A stretch of 64,000 nt of DNA from Sphaerisporangium rubeum (GTDB lineage: Bacteria > Actinomycetota > Actinomycetes > Streptosporangiales > Streptosporangiaceae). The DNA lies in the NCBI RefSeq assembly GCF_014207705.1, contig NZ_JACHIU010000001.1, forward strand, positions 6,440,501-6,504,500, written 5' to 3'. This document shows, in pieces, positions 37,586-47,204 of this stretch; the first letter of the stretch is position 1, and each line of letters begins with the position of its first letter. The notes under the pieces were generated by a model. That model ran no database searches, was not told the DNA's origin, and saw only the letters and a program-made list of their open reading frames with translations. A program made the position numbers and the translations under genes.

Positions 37586-39090
37586 AACGCGCTCCCTTCC
37601 ATGATCATGTCAAGCACGCGGGGCTCGTCGAGCTCGCGGGCGTCCGATTCGTGAATGACCCGGCCCTCTCGGAGGACCAGGACCCGGTCGGCGAGCCCGA
37701 GCACCTCGGGAACCTCGCTGGAGACCAGTAGGACGCCGACGCCCTCGTCGGCGAGCCGCCGGATCACGGCGTAAAGCTCCGCGCGCGCGCCGACGTCGAC
37801 GCCGCGCGTGGGTTCGTCCAGCAGCAGGAGCTTGCGGCCCTCGACCAGCCAGCGCGCGAAGATCGCCTTCTGCTGGTTGCCACCGGACAGGGTGCGCACC
37901 GGCCGACGGTGGTCGGGGGGACGGATGTCCACGGTCCGCACCAGCCGTTCGGCCTCCTGGCGCTCGGCGCGGCGGTCCACCCAGCCGAGTCTTGAGTACT
38001 TCCCGAGGCCGGCGATGGTGATGTTGCGACCCACCGACTCGTTCATCAGCAGCGCCTGCGCCTTGCGCTCCTCAGGGGCGAGTCCCATGCCGAGCCGCAC
38101 CGCTCTGGTCGTGCTGCCGGGCCGCACCGGCTCGCCGGACAGCAGCACCCTGCCGGTGACGGGACGGCGCGCGCCGTACACCGCCTCGATGATCTCCGAG
38201 CGGCCCGATCCGACCAGGCCGGCCAGCCCCACGATCTCCCCCTCGCGCACGGTCAGCGACACGTCCTTGACGTGTCCGGGGACCGTGATCCCCTCGACGC
38301 GCAGCACCTCGGGCCTGCCGTCGTGCGCGCCTGGCGCGGGACGCTTCGGGAAGACGTACTCCACGTCCCGGCCGGTCATCAGCGACACGACGCGGGAGGT
38401 CGGGGTGTCACGCGCCGGCAGGCCCACGGCGGCGGTCCGGCCGTCCTTGAGCACCGTCACGCGGTCGCCGATCTCGCGGATCTCCTCCAGGCGGTGGGAG
38501 ATGTAGACGACCGCCACACCCTGCTGGGTGAGATCCCTGATCACGCGGAACAGGTTGGCCACCTCGTCGTGCGCGAGCGCGGCCGACGGCTCGTCCATGA
38601 TGATCAGCCGTACGTCGTGGGACAGCGCTCGGGCCATGCTGACGATCTGCATGCCGGCCGCGGACAGCCGTCCCACCTCGGTCGTGGGCTTGATCTCGCC
38701 GTGGCCGAGGCGGCCGAGCAGCTCGGCCGCGGCGCGGTTCATGCCGCTCCTGCGGGTGAAGCCCAGCCTGGCGCGCTCGTGGCCGAGGAAGATGTTCTCC
38801 GCGACCGACAGGCCCGCCACCAGGTCCAGTTCCTGGTAGATGGTCGCGATACCCGCCTTGATGGCCGCGATCGGGCTCGTGAACCGCACCTCCTCGCCGC
38901 CGAAGGTGATGGTTCCCTCGTCCGGCTGGTGCGCTCCGGCGAGGATCTTGATGAGAGTCGACTTACCGGCGCCGTTCTGGCCGAGCAGGCAGTGCACCTC
39001 GCCTGCGCGGACGTCCAGGTCCACGCCGTCCAGGGCGCGCACGCCGGGAAATTGCTTGACGATGCCTCGCATGACCAGCAGGTCGCTCAC
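37582..39090 (-). CDS. Sugar ABC transporter ATPase, two ABC domains (RbsA/MglA-like)
   Basis: The 502-residue protein has two ABC domains. The first is complete: GQNGAGKST, SAAGMQIVSMARAL signature and LIIMDEPSAAL. The second has the degenerate Walker A GLVGSGRSE usual for this family, with signature LSGGNQQKAIFARWL and LLLLDEPTRGVDVGA. This matches carbohydrate-uptake-2 ATPases, where one fused protein serves the pore. It follows the ROK gene by 62 bases and is coupled to the permease. Confidence 0.93.
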   Translation of the reverse strand: MSDLLVMRGIVKQFPGVRALDGVDLDVRAGEVHCLLGQNGAGKSTLIKILAGAHQPDEGTITFGGEEVRFTSPIAAIKAGIATIYQELDLVAGLSVAENIFLGHERARLGFTRRSGMNRAAAELLGRLGHGEIKPTTEVGRLSAAGMQIVSMARALSHDVRLIIMDEPSAALAHDEVANLFRVIRDLTQQGVAVVYISHRLEEIREIGDRVTVLKDGRTAAVGLPARDTPTSRVVSLMTGRDVEYVFPKRPAPGAHDGRPEVLRVEGITVPGHVKDVSLTVREGEIVGLAGLVGSGRSEIIEAVYGARRPVTGRVLLSGEPVRPGSTTRAVRLGMGLAPEERKAQALLMNESVGRNITIAGLGKYSRLGWVDRRAERQEAERLVRTVDIRPPDHRRPVRTLSGGNQQKAIFARWLVEGRKLLLLDEPTRGVDVGARAELYAVIRRLADEGVGVLLVSSEVPEVLGLADRVLVLREGRVIHESDARELDEPRVLDMIMEGSAL

Positions 39091-39152
39091 GGGGCCTCCG
39101 GGTGGGGTCCTAGTAGGGGGACGATGGTTCCTGGCACCGGGGTGCCGTGGAG

Positions 39153-40334
39153 CTATTGCACAGAGAAGACGTGATCGCTGATCAGTCGTGCACCGCCGAT
39201 GACGCCGGCGGTGTCTCCTAATTCGGACAGGACGATCGGCAGGTTCCCGGTGGCGAGCGGGAGTGACCTGCGGTAGATGACGCTTCTGATCTCCGCGAGT
39301 AGTACGTGGCCCAAACGGGCCACTCCTCCCGCGATGATCATGAGGCCGGGGTTGAAGAAGCTGACGAGCCCGGCGAGCACCTGGCCCGCCTGCCGTCCGC
39401 CGTCCCTGATGAGCTGCAAAGCCACAGGGTCCCCGAGCGTCGCCGCGGCGGCGACGTCCTCCGCGGTGAGCGAGCCCACCACGTCGAGACGTTCGGTGAG
39501 GTACGGCGAACGCGGCGCGACCCGCACCGCCTCCCTCGCGAGCGCGGCACCGCTGAAGTACGCCTCCAGGCAGCCGGTGTTGCCACAGGTGCAGACCGGC
39601 CCCTGATCGTCGACCCGCATGTGCCCGATGTCACCCGCGCTGCCGGACACGCCGCGATAGATCTTGCCGTCGACCACGATGCCGCAGCCGACGCCTGTAC
39701 CGAACTTGATGAGCAGGAAATCGTCGACCTGACGCGCGAGTCCCGCGTGCAGTTCGCCGAGCGCCATGAGGTTGACGTCGTTGTCGACCTTGCTGGGGCA
39801 GCCGAGCTCCTGGCTGACCATGTCCCGGACGGGGAAACGGTCCCAGCCCGGCATGATCGGAGGAGCCACGGGGACACCCTCAGCGAAGCTCACCGGGCCG
39901 GGGACCCCGATCCCCGCACCGTTGAGCTGGGTGAACAACCGCTGCTCACGGAGCTTGCGCAGCAGCTCCATCGCGCGGTCCAGCACGCGGGCCGGGCCCT
40001 GACGCACGTCGCACTGCTCACTGACGTGACCGAGGATCTCCAGCTCGCCGTTGGTGACCGCGACGTCGATCGACGTCGCGCCGATGTCGATGCCGGCGAA
40101 GCGGATGGCCGGTGACAGGCGCACCATGCCGGAGCGGCGTCCGCCCCGGGAGGCGGCCAGCCCCGCCTGCTCCACCAGGCCCACCTCGATGAGGCGGTCC
40201 AGCTCCAGGTTCAGTTTGGACCGGGAGAGCTCGACATCGTCCCCGAGTTCCGCGCGCGACCTGCCGCCGTCCCGCAGCAGACGCAACAGCGTCGCCTGAT
40301 GCAGGTTCTCAGGACGCAGGGGGATCCGCTTCAC
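39153..40334 (-). CDS. ROK-family transcriptional regulator
   Basis: I choose the GTG at 40334 since GGAG lies 5 bases upstream and overlaps the alternative GTG at 40340. The 393-residue protein has an N-terminal winged helix (LLRDGGRSRAELGDDVELSRSKLNLELDRLIEVG) and a ROK sugar-kinase-like domain with IDIGATSIDVAV and the zinc motif CTCGNTGCLE. ROK repressors bind sugars and control the adjacent operon. Being first in the leftward operon it probably regulates its own transcription and that of the transporter. Confidence 0.88.
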   Translation of the reverse strand: MKRIPLRPENLHQATLLRLLRDGGRSRAELGDDVELSRSKLNLELDRLIEVGLVEQAGLAASRGGRRSGMVRLSPAIRFAGIDIGATSIDVAVTNGELEILGHVSEQCDVRQGPARVLDRAMELLRKLREQRLFTQLNGAGIGVPGPVSFAEGVPVAPPIMPGWDRFPVRDMVSQELGCPSKVDNDVNLMALGELHAGLARQVDDFLLIKFGTGVGCGIVVDGKIYRGVSGSAGDIGHMRVDDQGPVCTCGNTGCLEAYFSGAALAREAVRVAPRSPYLTERLDVVGSLTAEDVAAAATLGDPVALQLIRDGGRQAGQVLAGLVSFFNPGLMIIAGGVARLGHVLLAEIRSVIYRRSLPLATGNLPIVLSELGDTAGVIGGARLISDHVFSVQ

Positions 40335-40419
40335 AGCCACTCCGGGGTTGGGGTGATACGTCCCCGAAGCTAGACCACTTCCGCCACCAGGTGAAGGGCT
40401 TTTTGATTGCGATTCATAA

Positions 40420-40441
40420 CTTTCGCCGTTATGGACGAAAG
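40420..40441. promoter_or_regulatory. Inverted repeat upstream of the ROK gene
   Basis: CTTTCG (40420-40425) and CGAAAG (40436-40441) flank a 10-base centre in a relatively AT-rich stretch 86 bases before the ROK start. It is a candidate ROK operator; the arms are short. Confidence 0.35.
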
Positions 40442-40460
40442 CTTGCTGGCAGTGCGGACA

Positions 40461-40495
40461 AAAATGACCGGCGGAGTCACGAAACCCCGCCGGTC
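40461..40495 (-). terminator. Intrinsic terminator with T-tract after the SDR gene
   Basis: On the minus strand the arms GACCGGCGG-type (40487-40495 and 40466-40474) form a 9-bp GC stem with a 12-base loop, followed by ATTTTTG. It lies 15 bases after the SDR stop and is a classical intrinsic terminator. Confidence 0.75.
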
Positions 40496-40509
40496 CAGGT
40501 CGTGGACGC

Positions 40510-41406
40510 CTACAACATCGCGCGCATCGACGCCGCCGCCTGCTCGCCGAGCGTGGTCGGCTGCAGGTGCGGCTCCTCGGTGAGGATCGCCTGCCAGTTC
40601 TCCGCGACGGCCTCCGCGGTGAGGTCGTCGGTGTGCCAGCCGGGACCCTCCGCCACGAAGACCCGGGCCACCCGGCCGCCGCCGACGCTGAACACCTCGC
40701 CGCTGGTCTCGCAGCTCTCGTGCGCGAGGAACGCCACCACCGGGCTGATCTTGTCGGCGCCGAGTCTCTGCTCCAGTTCGGCCGGCAGCAGCGCCTCGGT
40801 CATGCGGGTCCAGGCGATGGGGGCGATGGCGTTGGCCTTGATGCCGGCCCGCGCACCCTCGATGCCGAGGGTCTTGGTCAGTCCGACCAGGCCCATCTTC
40901 GCGGTCGAGTAGTTGGCCTGGCCGAAGTTGCCGAACAGCCCCGCCGGCGAGGTCGTGTTGACGATGCGGCCGTACCGCTGCTCCTTCATGTGCGGGAACA
41001 CCGCGCGGCTGACGAGGAAGGACCCGCGCACGTGCACGGCGAGGACGGAGTCGAAGTCCTCGACCGTCATCTTGCCGAACGACTTGTCCCGCAGGATGCC
41101 GGCGTTGTTGACCAGGACGTCCACCCGGCCGAACGCGTCGATCGCCGTACGCACGATCGCCTCGGCCCCCTCAGGCGTGGTCACGCTGTCGGCGCTGGCC
41201 ACCGCCTCCCCGCCGTTCTTGACGATCAACTCGGCCACGTCCGCGGCCGGCCCCGCCGAGGCGCCACTGCCGTCCAGCGCGCCGCCGATGTCGTTCACGA
41301 CGACCTTGGCACCGCGTTCGGCGAGGAGCAACGCGTGCGACCTGCCGAGCCCGTGACCCGCTCCGGTCACGATCGCGACCTTCCCGTCGAACCTCAGTTC
41401 CGGCAT
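40510..41406 (-). CDS. SDR-family (R)-3-hydroxyacyl-CoA dehydrogenase, Hsd4A-like
   Basis: Start at ATG 41406 behind AAGGGTGG; a GTG at 41415 is possible. The 298-residue protein has the SDR loop TGAGHGLGRSHALLLAERGA, VNDIGGALDGSG, the NNAG motif, and catalytic Ser/Tyr/Lys in NTTSPAGLFGNFGQANYSTAKMG. The long loop after VNDIGG and the ~45-residue C-terminal tail are features of the dehydrogenase domain of peroxisomal multifunctional enzyme type 2 and mycobacterial Hsd4A, which acts in cholesterol side-chain beta-oxidation. The KstR-like pattern upstream is poor, so its regulation is uncertain. Confidence 0.82.
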   Translation of the reverse strand: MPELRFDGKVAIVTGAGHGLGRSHALLLAERGAKVVVNDIGGALDGSGASAGPAADVAELIVKNGGEAVASADSVTTPEGAEAIVRTAIDAFGRVDVLVNNAGILRDKSFGKMTVEDFDSVLAVHVRGSFLVSRAVFPHMKEQRYGRIVNTTSPAGLFGNFGQANYSTAKMGLVGLTKTLGIEGARAGIKANAIAPIAWTRMTEALLPAELEQRLGADKISPVVAFLAHESCETSGEVFSVGGGRVARVFVAEGPGWHTDDLTAEAVAENWQAILTEEPHLQPTTLGEQAAASMRAML

Positions 41407-41506
41407 GCCGCCCACCCTTCAGGAGAACAACCTTCTAGTGGTTCCCCACGATAACCCGCCGCACCGCGCGAACCCAGAAACCACCGGCCGTCATGAAATC
41501 CGCGGT

Positions 41507-42118
41507 TCAGCCACCACCCCGCAGCCGCGCGAGACGAGTGGCCATCTCGTTCACCTCGGCACGCTGCGCCACCGCCAACCTGCCGGCGATGTCCTTGGTT
41601 GTGCGGTCCTTACCGTCGTCCCGAGCCTTCTCCGCCAGCAGCATGCCGTACCCCGTGTGCCGCGCCAAGGTCGTGAGCCACAGCTTGTCGAAGTCCGCCC
41701 CACGCTTCCCCCGAAGCAGCACAAGCTGAGCATCCGTCAACATCCCCGGCATGTCATGCATCGGAGGATTCGCCGCATCAGGAACACTGAAGTCCCACGT
41801 CCGCAACCGCTCCGCCAACGCCGCCACCCTGGACGCCTCACCAGCCTTGATCCGGTCCGCGAGTCCGCCGACAAAAGCGTCCTCGCTCCGCCCCTCCACC
41901 AGCCCCGCCAACGTGAGCGCCTGCCGATCATGCAGGATCATCTCCCTGCAGAACAGCACATCGGTCAGGTTGTACGGCACATCCGCCTCGGTGACCTCCC
42001 GAGGGGCCACCCCCGCCGGCACAGCCGCCGGCACGCCGGCCGCCACCGGCCTCCCGGCGCACCCCGCCAGCGCCAGCATCACCACAACTCCGGCGACCAG
42101 CTCACGGCCACCCCTCAT
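41507..42118 (-). CDS. DUF305 lipoprotein
   Basis: Start at ATG 42118 behind GAGGTG. The 203-residue protein has a signal peptide ending in the lipobox LAGC. The body has a DUF305 pattern: LFCREMILHDRQALTLAGL, AERLRTWDF, MHDMPGMLTDAQLVLLRGKRGADFDKLWLTTLARHTGYGMLLAEKARDDG. The His and Met residues, as in related ferritin-like secreted proteins, could bind metal such as copper. It is not clearly linked to either neighbour. Confidence 0.82.
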   Translation of the reverse strand: MRGGRELVAGVVVMLALAGCAGRPVAAGVPAAVPAGVAPREVTEADVPYNLTDVLFCREMILHDRQALTLAGLVEGRSEDAFVGGLADRIKAGEASRVAALAERLRTWDFSVPDAANPPMHDMPGMLTDAQLVLLRGKRGADFDKLWLTTLARHTGYGMLLAEKARDDGKDRTTKDIAGRLAVAQRAEVNEMATRLARLRGGG

Positions 42119-42181
42119 CGGCACCTCACTCCACCCGGCGCTCCCGGACACACCGAGATACGCGCCGCACCCCGGCCGCGT

Positions 42182-43516
42182 TCAACCGATTTCCGGCCCG
42201 GCGCGCACAAGACCGGCGGAGGCCGTCCCGCGCGCGGGAAGGCGGACGTACAGCGACGCGCACCCCAGGCTGAGCAGCGCGGTCACCCACCAGGCGAGCG
42301 ACGGGCCCGTCACGCCGGCCAGCGCGCCGAAACCGGCGGCGCTGAGCGCGGAGCCGACGTGCAACTGCAAGGAGTCCACCGACATCAGGGTCGAGCGGCG
42401 GGACGACTCGACCCGTTCGTGCATCAGCGAGACGCGCACCACCTCGGCCACCGCGAGCCCGGCGTACAGCAGGACGTACGCGAAGGCGGCGGACACCACA
42501 CCCGCGACGCCGGTCACGGCGGCCGTCGCGGCCAGCACGGCGAAGGCGAGAGCCACGCCGGTCATCCCCGCCACCGCGGCGCGCGACGGCCGGCCCATCA
42601 CCCGCGCCACCCACGGCGAGGCCCATGACCCGAGCGCGGACGCGCCGAAACCGGCCGCGTACACGAGCGCGTACACCGAGCTTCCCGACTCGGCGTCCCC
42701 GGTCAGCCCGGCCAGCCGTCCCGGCGTGAACAGCTCGATCACCCCGAGGCCGACGCCGACGGGGAACGCGATCGACACCAGGCGGCGCAGGCCGCCGTCC
42801 CGCACGGCGAGCGCCAGCCCGGCGCCGATCGTGACCGGCACGTCGCGCAGCACCGACCGCACCCCAGCACGAGGTCGCGGCGGCTCACCGAGCACGGCGA
42901 GCACGACGGCGAGCAGCACCACGGCGGCCCCCGCGCCGCCGAGCGCCGGCACCATCAGGCCGCCTGGCACGACCAAGGGGAGGAAACCGCCGGTCAGGGT
43001 GGCGAGGCACAGCGACAGCGAGCCCGCCGCCTCACCGCGGGACAGCCCCGGCCGCAGGTCGGCGTCCGGGCCCGCCGCACGGTGCAGCGTGTCGACGTAC
43101 CACGCCTGAGCCGGGCCGCTGGACAGCGCGCGCGCCGTCCCCTGGAGCACGGCCCAGCCGAGGAACGGCCAGAACGTGGTGGCCGTGGCCATGAGCACGA
43201 GCGCCACCAGGCTGAGCGCCGCCGACACGGCGAGCACCACGCGCCGGCCGACGACGTCGGCCAGGCCGCCGGTCGGGAGTTCGAGCACCACCACGACCAT
43301 CGAGAACACGGCGGTCACCGTGCCGATCTGCGCGAGCCCGAGACCGCGTGACGTCATGAGCAGCACCGTCGCCGGGGCCGCCAGCCCCGAGGGAAGCCAG
43401 GCGAGGAAGCTCACCAGCGTGTACCGCCGTAACGCGGCCCTCGGGGACAGCGCGCCGGGGTGCTTCGGCGTGGGGGCCGGTGGGGCCGGCGGCGGAGCGG
43501 GGCCGGGGGAGGTCAC
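42182..43516 (-). CDS. MFS transporter
   Basis: The 444-residue protein has about 12 hydrophobic segments and the MFS loop motif GGLADVVGRRVVLAVSA between helices 2 and 3. The N-terminal ~30 residues are Pro/Ala-rich and cytoplasmic. Its GTG overlaps the stop of the ArsR-type gene by 4 bases, so the two form one operon under the long palindrome upstream. An efflux role for a compound sensed by the regulator is likely but unproven. Confidence 0.88.
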   Translation of the reverse strand: MTSPGPAPPPAPPAPTPKHPGALSPRAALRRYTLVSFLAWLPSGLAAPATVLLMTSRGLGLAQIGTVTAVFSMVVVVLELPTGGLADVVGRRVVLAVSAALSLVALVLMATATTFWPFLGWAVLQGTARALSSGPAQAWYVDTLHRAAGPDADLRPGLSRGEAAGSLSLCLATLTGGFLPLVVPGGLMVPALGGAGAAVVLLAVVLAVLGEPPRPRAGVRSVLRDVPVTIGAGLALAVRDGGLRRLVSIAFPVGVGLGVIELFTPGRLAGLTGDAESGSSVYALVYAAGFGASALGSWASPWVARVMGRPSRAAVAGMTGVALAFAVLAATAAVTGVAGVVSAAFAYVLLYAGLAVAEVVRVSLMHERVESSRRSTLMSVDSLQLHVGSALSAAGFGALAGVTGPSLAWWVTALLSLGCASLYVRLPARGTASAGLVRAGPEIG

Positions 43517-44088
43517 CGCGGATACCCCCTCATGGGGAAGGCCGCGGTGTGGACCACGACGCGTTCACGGCCGGGGGCATCGGCGTCGGCGGCCTCCAGT
43601 TCGCGCAGGAGCTCCTTGACGCGCTCGTAGAGGAGGGTGACCGAGGCCGGGGTCAGGTAGGCGAAGTCGCCGTACATGCCGGCGGCCTCGATCCACTCGG
43701 GGCCGTAGGCGTCGCGTTCGCGCTCGAAGGCGCCGTGGTCGCGGATCAGGACCCGCAGCTGCCGTTCGCGCATGTCACCGGCGGCCTCGCGGCCTTGCGG
43801 GGTGGTGTCGAGGTCGGCCTCGTTCCAGGCGGTGTACCGGTGGACGGAGCGCCAGCGGCGCTCGCGTGCGTCCCTGCGGCCGGGGTCCTCTTCGACGAAG
43901 CCGTACCTGGCGAGTTGCCGCAGGTGGTAGCTGGTGGAGCCGGAGCTCTCCCCGAACCTTGCGGCCAGTTCTGTGGCGGTGGCGGGACCTTCGACACGCA
44001 GCGCGCCGAGCAGGCGCGCGCGCAGCGGATGCGCGACCGCCTTGAGCGCGCGGGGGTCGGTGACCCGGTAGACCTCGGACTCCTCCAT
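43513..44088 (-). CDS. ArsR-family winged-helix regulator
   Basis: The 191-residue protein begins with a winged helix-turn-helix of ArsR/HTH_20 type (DPRALKAVAHPLRARLLGALRVEGPATATELAARFGESSGSTSYHLRQLARYGFVEE) followed by a ~100-residue helical C-terminal part that may bind ligand or dimerise. No metal-binding Cys is seen, so it is not a classical metal sensor. It lies first in an operon with the MFS gene; a large palindrome ends 4 bases before its ATG region. Confidence 0.87.
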   Translation of the reverse strand: MEESEVYRVTDPRALKAVAHPLRARLLGALRVEGPATATELAARFGESSGSTSYHLRQLARYGFVEEDPGRRDARERRWRSVHRYTAWNEADLDTTPQGREAAGDMRERQLRVLIRDHGAFERERDAYGPEWIEAAGMYGDFAYLTPASVTLLYERVKELLRELEAADADAPGRERVVVHTAAFPMRGYPR

Positions 44089-44091
44089 ATG

Positions 44092-44135
44092 CCAAAGCTA
44101 TCTTTGCGAAGTTATCTTTGCAAAGATAGCTTTGG
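44092..44135. promoter_or_regulatory. Long palindromic operator of the ArsR/MFS operon
   Basis: CCAAAGCTATCTTTGC (44092-44107) and GCAAAGATAGCTTTGG (44120-44135) are exact 16-bp inverted repeats; a second perfect palindrome, TATCTTTGCAAAGATA, sits at 44113-44128. It starts 3 bases before the regulator ATG, ideal for autorepression. Confidence 0.8.
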
Positions 44136-44287
44136 CGTCTGTGCGATGAAAATTTCAGACTTCCTCACCACCATGAGCAGCGCGACGTGCGCCGGACGGG
44201 CCAAGGCGCGTCTTGTCACTCCGCGGTCGCGGGTGGTCCATTGACGGCCCGTTGGAGCGTTGGAACCATGCGTGGTCACGACTCCTG

Positions 44288-44301
44288 TGGGAGCGCTCCC
44301 A
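44288..44301 (+). promoter_or_regulatory. CebR-type operator before the GH9 cellulase
   Basis: TGGGAGCGCTCCCA is the perfect 14-bp palindrome bound by the cellobiose-responsive repressor CebR in Streptomyces and Thermobifida. It lies 24 bases before the cellulase GTG. No cebR-like gene is in the window. Confidence 0.88.
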
Positions 44302-44325
44302 CCCTGACGTACTGGGGAACCCTTC

Positions 44326-46908
44326 GTGATCAGACCATCCCGGCGGTGGGCGGCTTCGCTCGCCCTGACCGCAGTGGCCACTCTGGCCGCCTCCACTTTG
44401 TCCGCACCCGCCACGTACGCGGCAGAGGAGGGACCCGAGCAGATCGTCAACGGGTCCTTCGACAACGGCACCGCACCGTGGTGGACCACGGGCAACCTGA
44501 CGGCCACCGTGGTCGGCGGGCAGTTCTGCACGGACGTCCCCGGGGGGACGATCAACCCGTGGGACGCCATCATCGGCCAGAACGACATCCCGCTGGTCGC
44601 CGGTGAGACCTACGCGTTCAGCATGTTCGCCACGGCAACGCCGCCGCGGGTGGTGCGTGCGCTCGTGCAGATGCCGACGGACCCGTACACGGCCTACCTG
44701 GCCGCCAACCCCGAGGTCAGCACCTCAGGCAACACCTACAGCTACACGTTCACCTCGCCGGTCGACCTGCCGAACGCGCAGGTGGTGTTCCAGATCGGCG
44801 GCAGCGCCACGCCGTGGCGGTTCTGCCTGGACAACGTGTCGCTCAAGGGTGGCGCGCCGCCGGACGTCTACATCCCCGACACCGGGCCCCGCGTGCGGGT
44901 GAACCAGGTGGCGTACCTGACCAAGGGGCCGAAGAACGCGACCGTGGTGACCGAGTCGACGACGGCGCTCCCGTGGCGGCTCAACGACGCGAGCGGCAAG
45001 AAGGTCGCGAACGGTCAGACCACGCCGCGTGGCGTTGACGCGAGCTCCGGCCAGAACGTCCACTCGATCGACTTCAGCTCCGTCACCAAGGCCGGCACCG
45101 GCTACACGCTGGTGGCGGACGGCGAGACCAGCAGGCCGTTCGACATCGGCAACGGCGCGCCGTACCGCGACCTGCGGCTGGACGCGCTGAAGTTCTACTA
45201 CACCCAGCGCAGCGGCATCGCGATCGACGACGCGCTGCGGCCCGGGTACGGCAGGCCCGCCGGTCACATCGGTGTGGCGCCGAACCAGGGTGACCTCGAC
45301 GTGCCGTGCCAGCCCGGCGTCTGCGACTACCGGCTGAACGTCGCCGGCGGCTGGTACGACGCCGGCGACCATGGCAAGTACGTCGTCAACGGCGGAATCT
45401 CGGTGGCGCAGCTCATGAGCGAGTTCGAGCGCACCAAGAACGCCGTGACGGCGGGGGCCCTCGGCGACTCCACGCTCGCGCTGCCGGAGAGCGGCAACGG
45501 CGTGCCGGACATCTTGGACGAGGCGCGCTGGGAGCAGGAGTTCCTGCTCAAGATGCAGGTGCCGGACGGCAAGCCGTTCGCCGGCATGGCGCACCACAAG
45601 ATCCACGACCAGAACTGGACCGGCCTGCCCCTGATGCCGCACCTGGACCCGCAGCTTCGTGAGCTGCACCCGGTGAGCACGGCGGCGACCCTCAACCTGG
45701 CCGCCACCGCGGCGCAGGCGGCCCGCCTGTTCGCGCCGTACGACGCGGCGTTCGCGGCGCGCAACCTGACCGCCGCGCGCAAGGCATGGGACGCGGCCGT
45801 GGCCAACCCGGCCAAGCTCGCCTCCGCCGCGGACGGCACCGGCGGCGGCGCCTACAACGACGACAACGTCGGCGACGAGTTCTACTGGGCCGCGGCGGAG
45901 CTGTTCATCACGACCGGTGACGCCAAGTACAAGGACTACCTCCTGGCATCGCCGCTGCACACGTCCGACATCTGGCGCGACCGCGGCTTCGACTGGGGCA
46001 GCACCGCCGCGCTCGGCCGTCTCGACCTCGCGACCGTGCCGAACAATCTGCCGGGCCGGGCCGACGTGCGCGCCTCGGTGGTCCAGGGGGCCGAGAAGTA
46101 CCTCGCCACCCTGAACGCGCACCCGTACGGCATCGCGTACGGCGTGACCGACTACGACTGGGGCTCCAACAACCTGGTGCTGAACAACCTGGTGGTCGTG
46201 GCCGCGGCGTACGACCTCACCGGCGAGCGCAAGTACCGCGACGGCGTGCTCCAGGGCATCGACTACATCTTCGGCCGCAACGCGCTCAACATGTCCTACG
46301 TCACCGGGTACGGCGAGGTGAACTCGCACAACCAGCACAGCCGCTGGTACGCGCACCAGCTCGACAGCAGCCTGCCGAACCCGCCGAAGGGCACTCTGGC
46401 GGGTGGCCCGAACAGCTACATCCAGGACCCGCTGGCCCAGTCGAAGCTGACCGGCTGCGTCGGCCAGTTCTGCTACATCGACGACATCGAGTCCTGGTCG
46501 ACCAACGAGCTGACGATCAACTGGAACTCGCCGCTGTCGTGGGTCTCGGCGTTCGTCGCCGACCAGGGTGACGGCACGGTGAAGGCGCCTGGCAAGTGCC
46601 AGGTCACCTACACCACGCACGGCTCCTGGCCGAGCGGGTTCACCACCCAGGTGACCGTCAAGAACACCGGGACCACGGCCATCGACGGCTGGACGCTCAA
46701 GTGGTCGTTCCTCAGTGGCCAGACGACCACGCACTTCTGGAACACCGACATCACGCAGAGCGGCGCCACCGTCAGCGCCAAGAACCTCTCGCACAACAAG
46801 AAGATCCTGCCGGGCCAGTCGATCACCTTCGGCTTCAACGGCAACTCCGCACCCGGACCCAACCCCAACCCCGACCTGATCACGCTGAACGGCGCCGCCT
46901 GCGCCTGA
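44326..46908 (+). CDS. Secreted GH9 cellulase with CBM4 and CBM2 modules
   Basis: The 860-residue protein starts with a signal peptide (basic RPSRRW, hydrophobic core, likely cut after about ATYA). Next come a CBM4/9-like module (about 38-175), an Ig-like domain (about 185-275), the GH9 catalytic domain (about 285-745) and a C-terminal CBM2 (about 760-860). The catalytic [12 protein letters not shown] (Asp pair), [10 protein letters not shown] (His) and [15 protein letters not shown] (Glu acid) are intact. It should cut cellulose outside the cell. The CebR box implies induction by cellobiose. A hairpin follows the gene. Confidence 0.95.
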   Translation: MIRPSRRWAASLALTAVATLAASTLSAPATYAAEEGPEQIVNGSFDNGTAPWWTTGNLTATVVGGQFCTDVPGGTINPWDAIIGQNDIPLVAGETYAFSMFATATPPRVVRALVQMPTDPYTAYLAANPEVSTSGNTYSYTFTSPVDLPNAQVVFQIGGSATPWRFCLDNVSLKGGAPPDVYIPDTGPRVRVNQVAYLTKGPKNATVVTESTTALPWRLNDASGKKVANGQTTPRGVDASSGQNVHSIDFSSVTKAGTGYTLVADGETSRPFDIGNGAPYRDLRLDALKFYYTQRSGIAIDDALRPGYGRPAGHIGVAPNQGDLDVPCQPGVCDYRLNVAGGWYDAGDHGKYVVNGGISVAQLMSEFERTKNAVTAGALGDSTLALPESGNGVPDILDEARWEQEFLLKMQVPDGKPFAGMAHHKIHDQNWTGLPLMPHLDPQLRELHPVSTAATLNLAATAAQAARLFAPYDAAFAARNLTAARKAWDAAVANPAKLASAADGTGGGAYNDDNVGDEFYWAAAELFITTGDAKYKDYLLASPLHTSDIWRDRGFDWGSTAALGRLDLATVPNNLPGRADVRASVVQGAEKYLATLNAHPYGIAYGVTDYDWGSNNLVLNNLVVVAAAYDLTGERKYRDGVLQGIDYIFGRNALNMSYVTGYGEVNSHNQHSRWYAHQLDSSLPNPPKGTLAGGPNSYIQDPLAQSKLTGCVGQFCYIDDIESWSTNELTINWNSPLSWVSAFVADQGDGTVKAPGKCQVTYTTHGSWPSGFTTQVTVKNTGTTAIDGWTLKWSFLSGQTTTHFWNTDITQSGATVSAKNLSHNKKILPGQSITFGFNGNSAPGPNPNPDLITLNGAACA

Positions 46909-46917
46909 TCCCGGACC

Positions 46918-46951
46918 GCCGGGCCGCCGCGTCCCCTCGCGGCGGCCCGGC
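46918..46951 (+). terminator. 14-bp stem hairpin after the cellulase gene
   Basis: Exact inverted arms at 46918-46931 and 46938-46951 with a 6-base loop begin 9 bases past the stop codon. There is no T-tract. Confidence 0.75.
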
Positions 46952-47204
46952 ACCGTGACCGCGACTCCACCGACCTCCTCTGTGACCTACGCCACCATGG
47001 CCGCGGGGCCACAGCGATACGGCGCCATGGTGAGCATGGCCTCACCCTCCGGACGGGCCACCCCCACGTGACCAGTTTGAACTGTCCTGGGAGGATCAGG
47101 CCGTGACCCGCTCCGAGAGCGCACACGCCACTTCGTACGGCGAGTAGCCTTGGACAGGTTCTATTTCTTGAAACGCCGATCTGCGGAAGAGGGCGATTTC
47201 GGCC

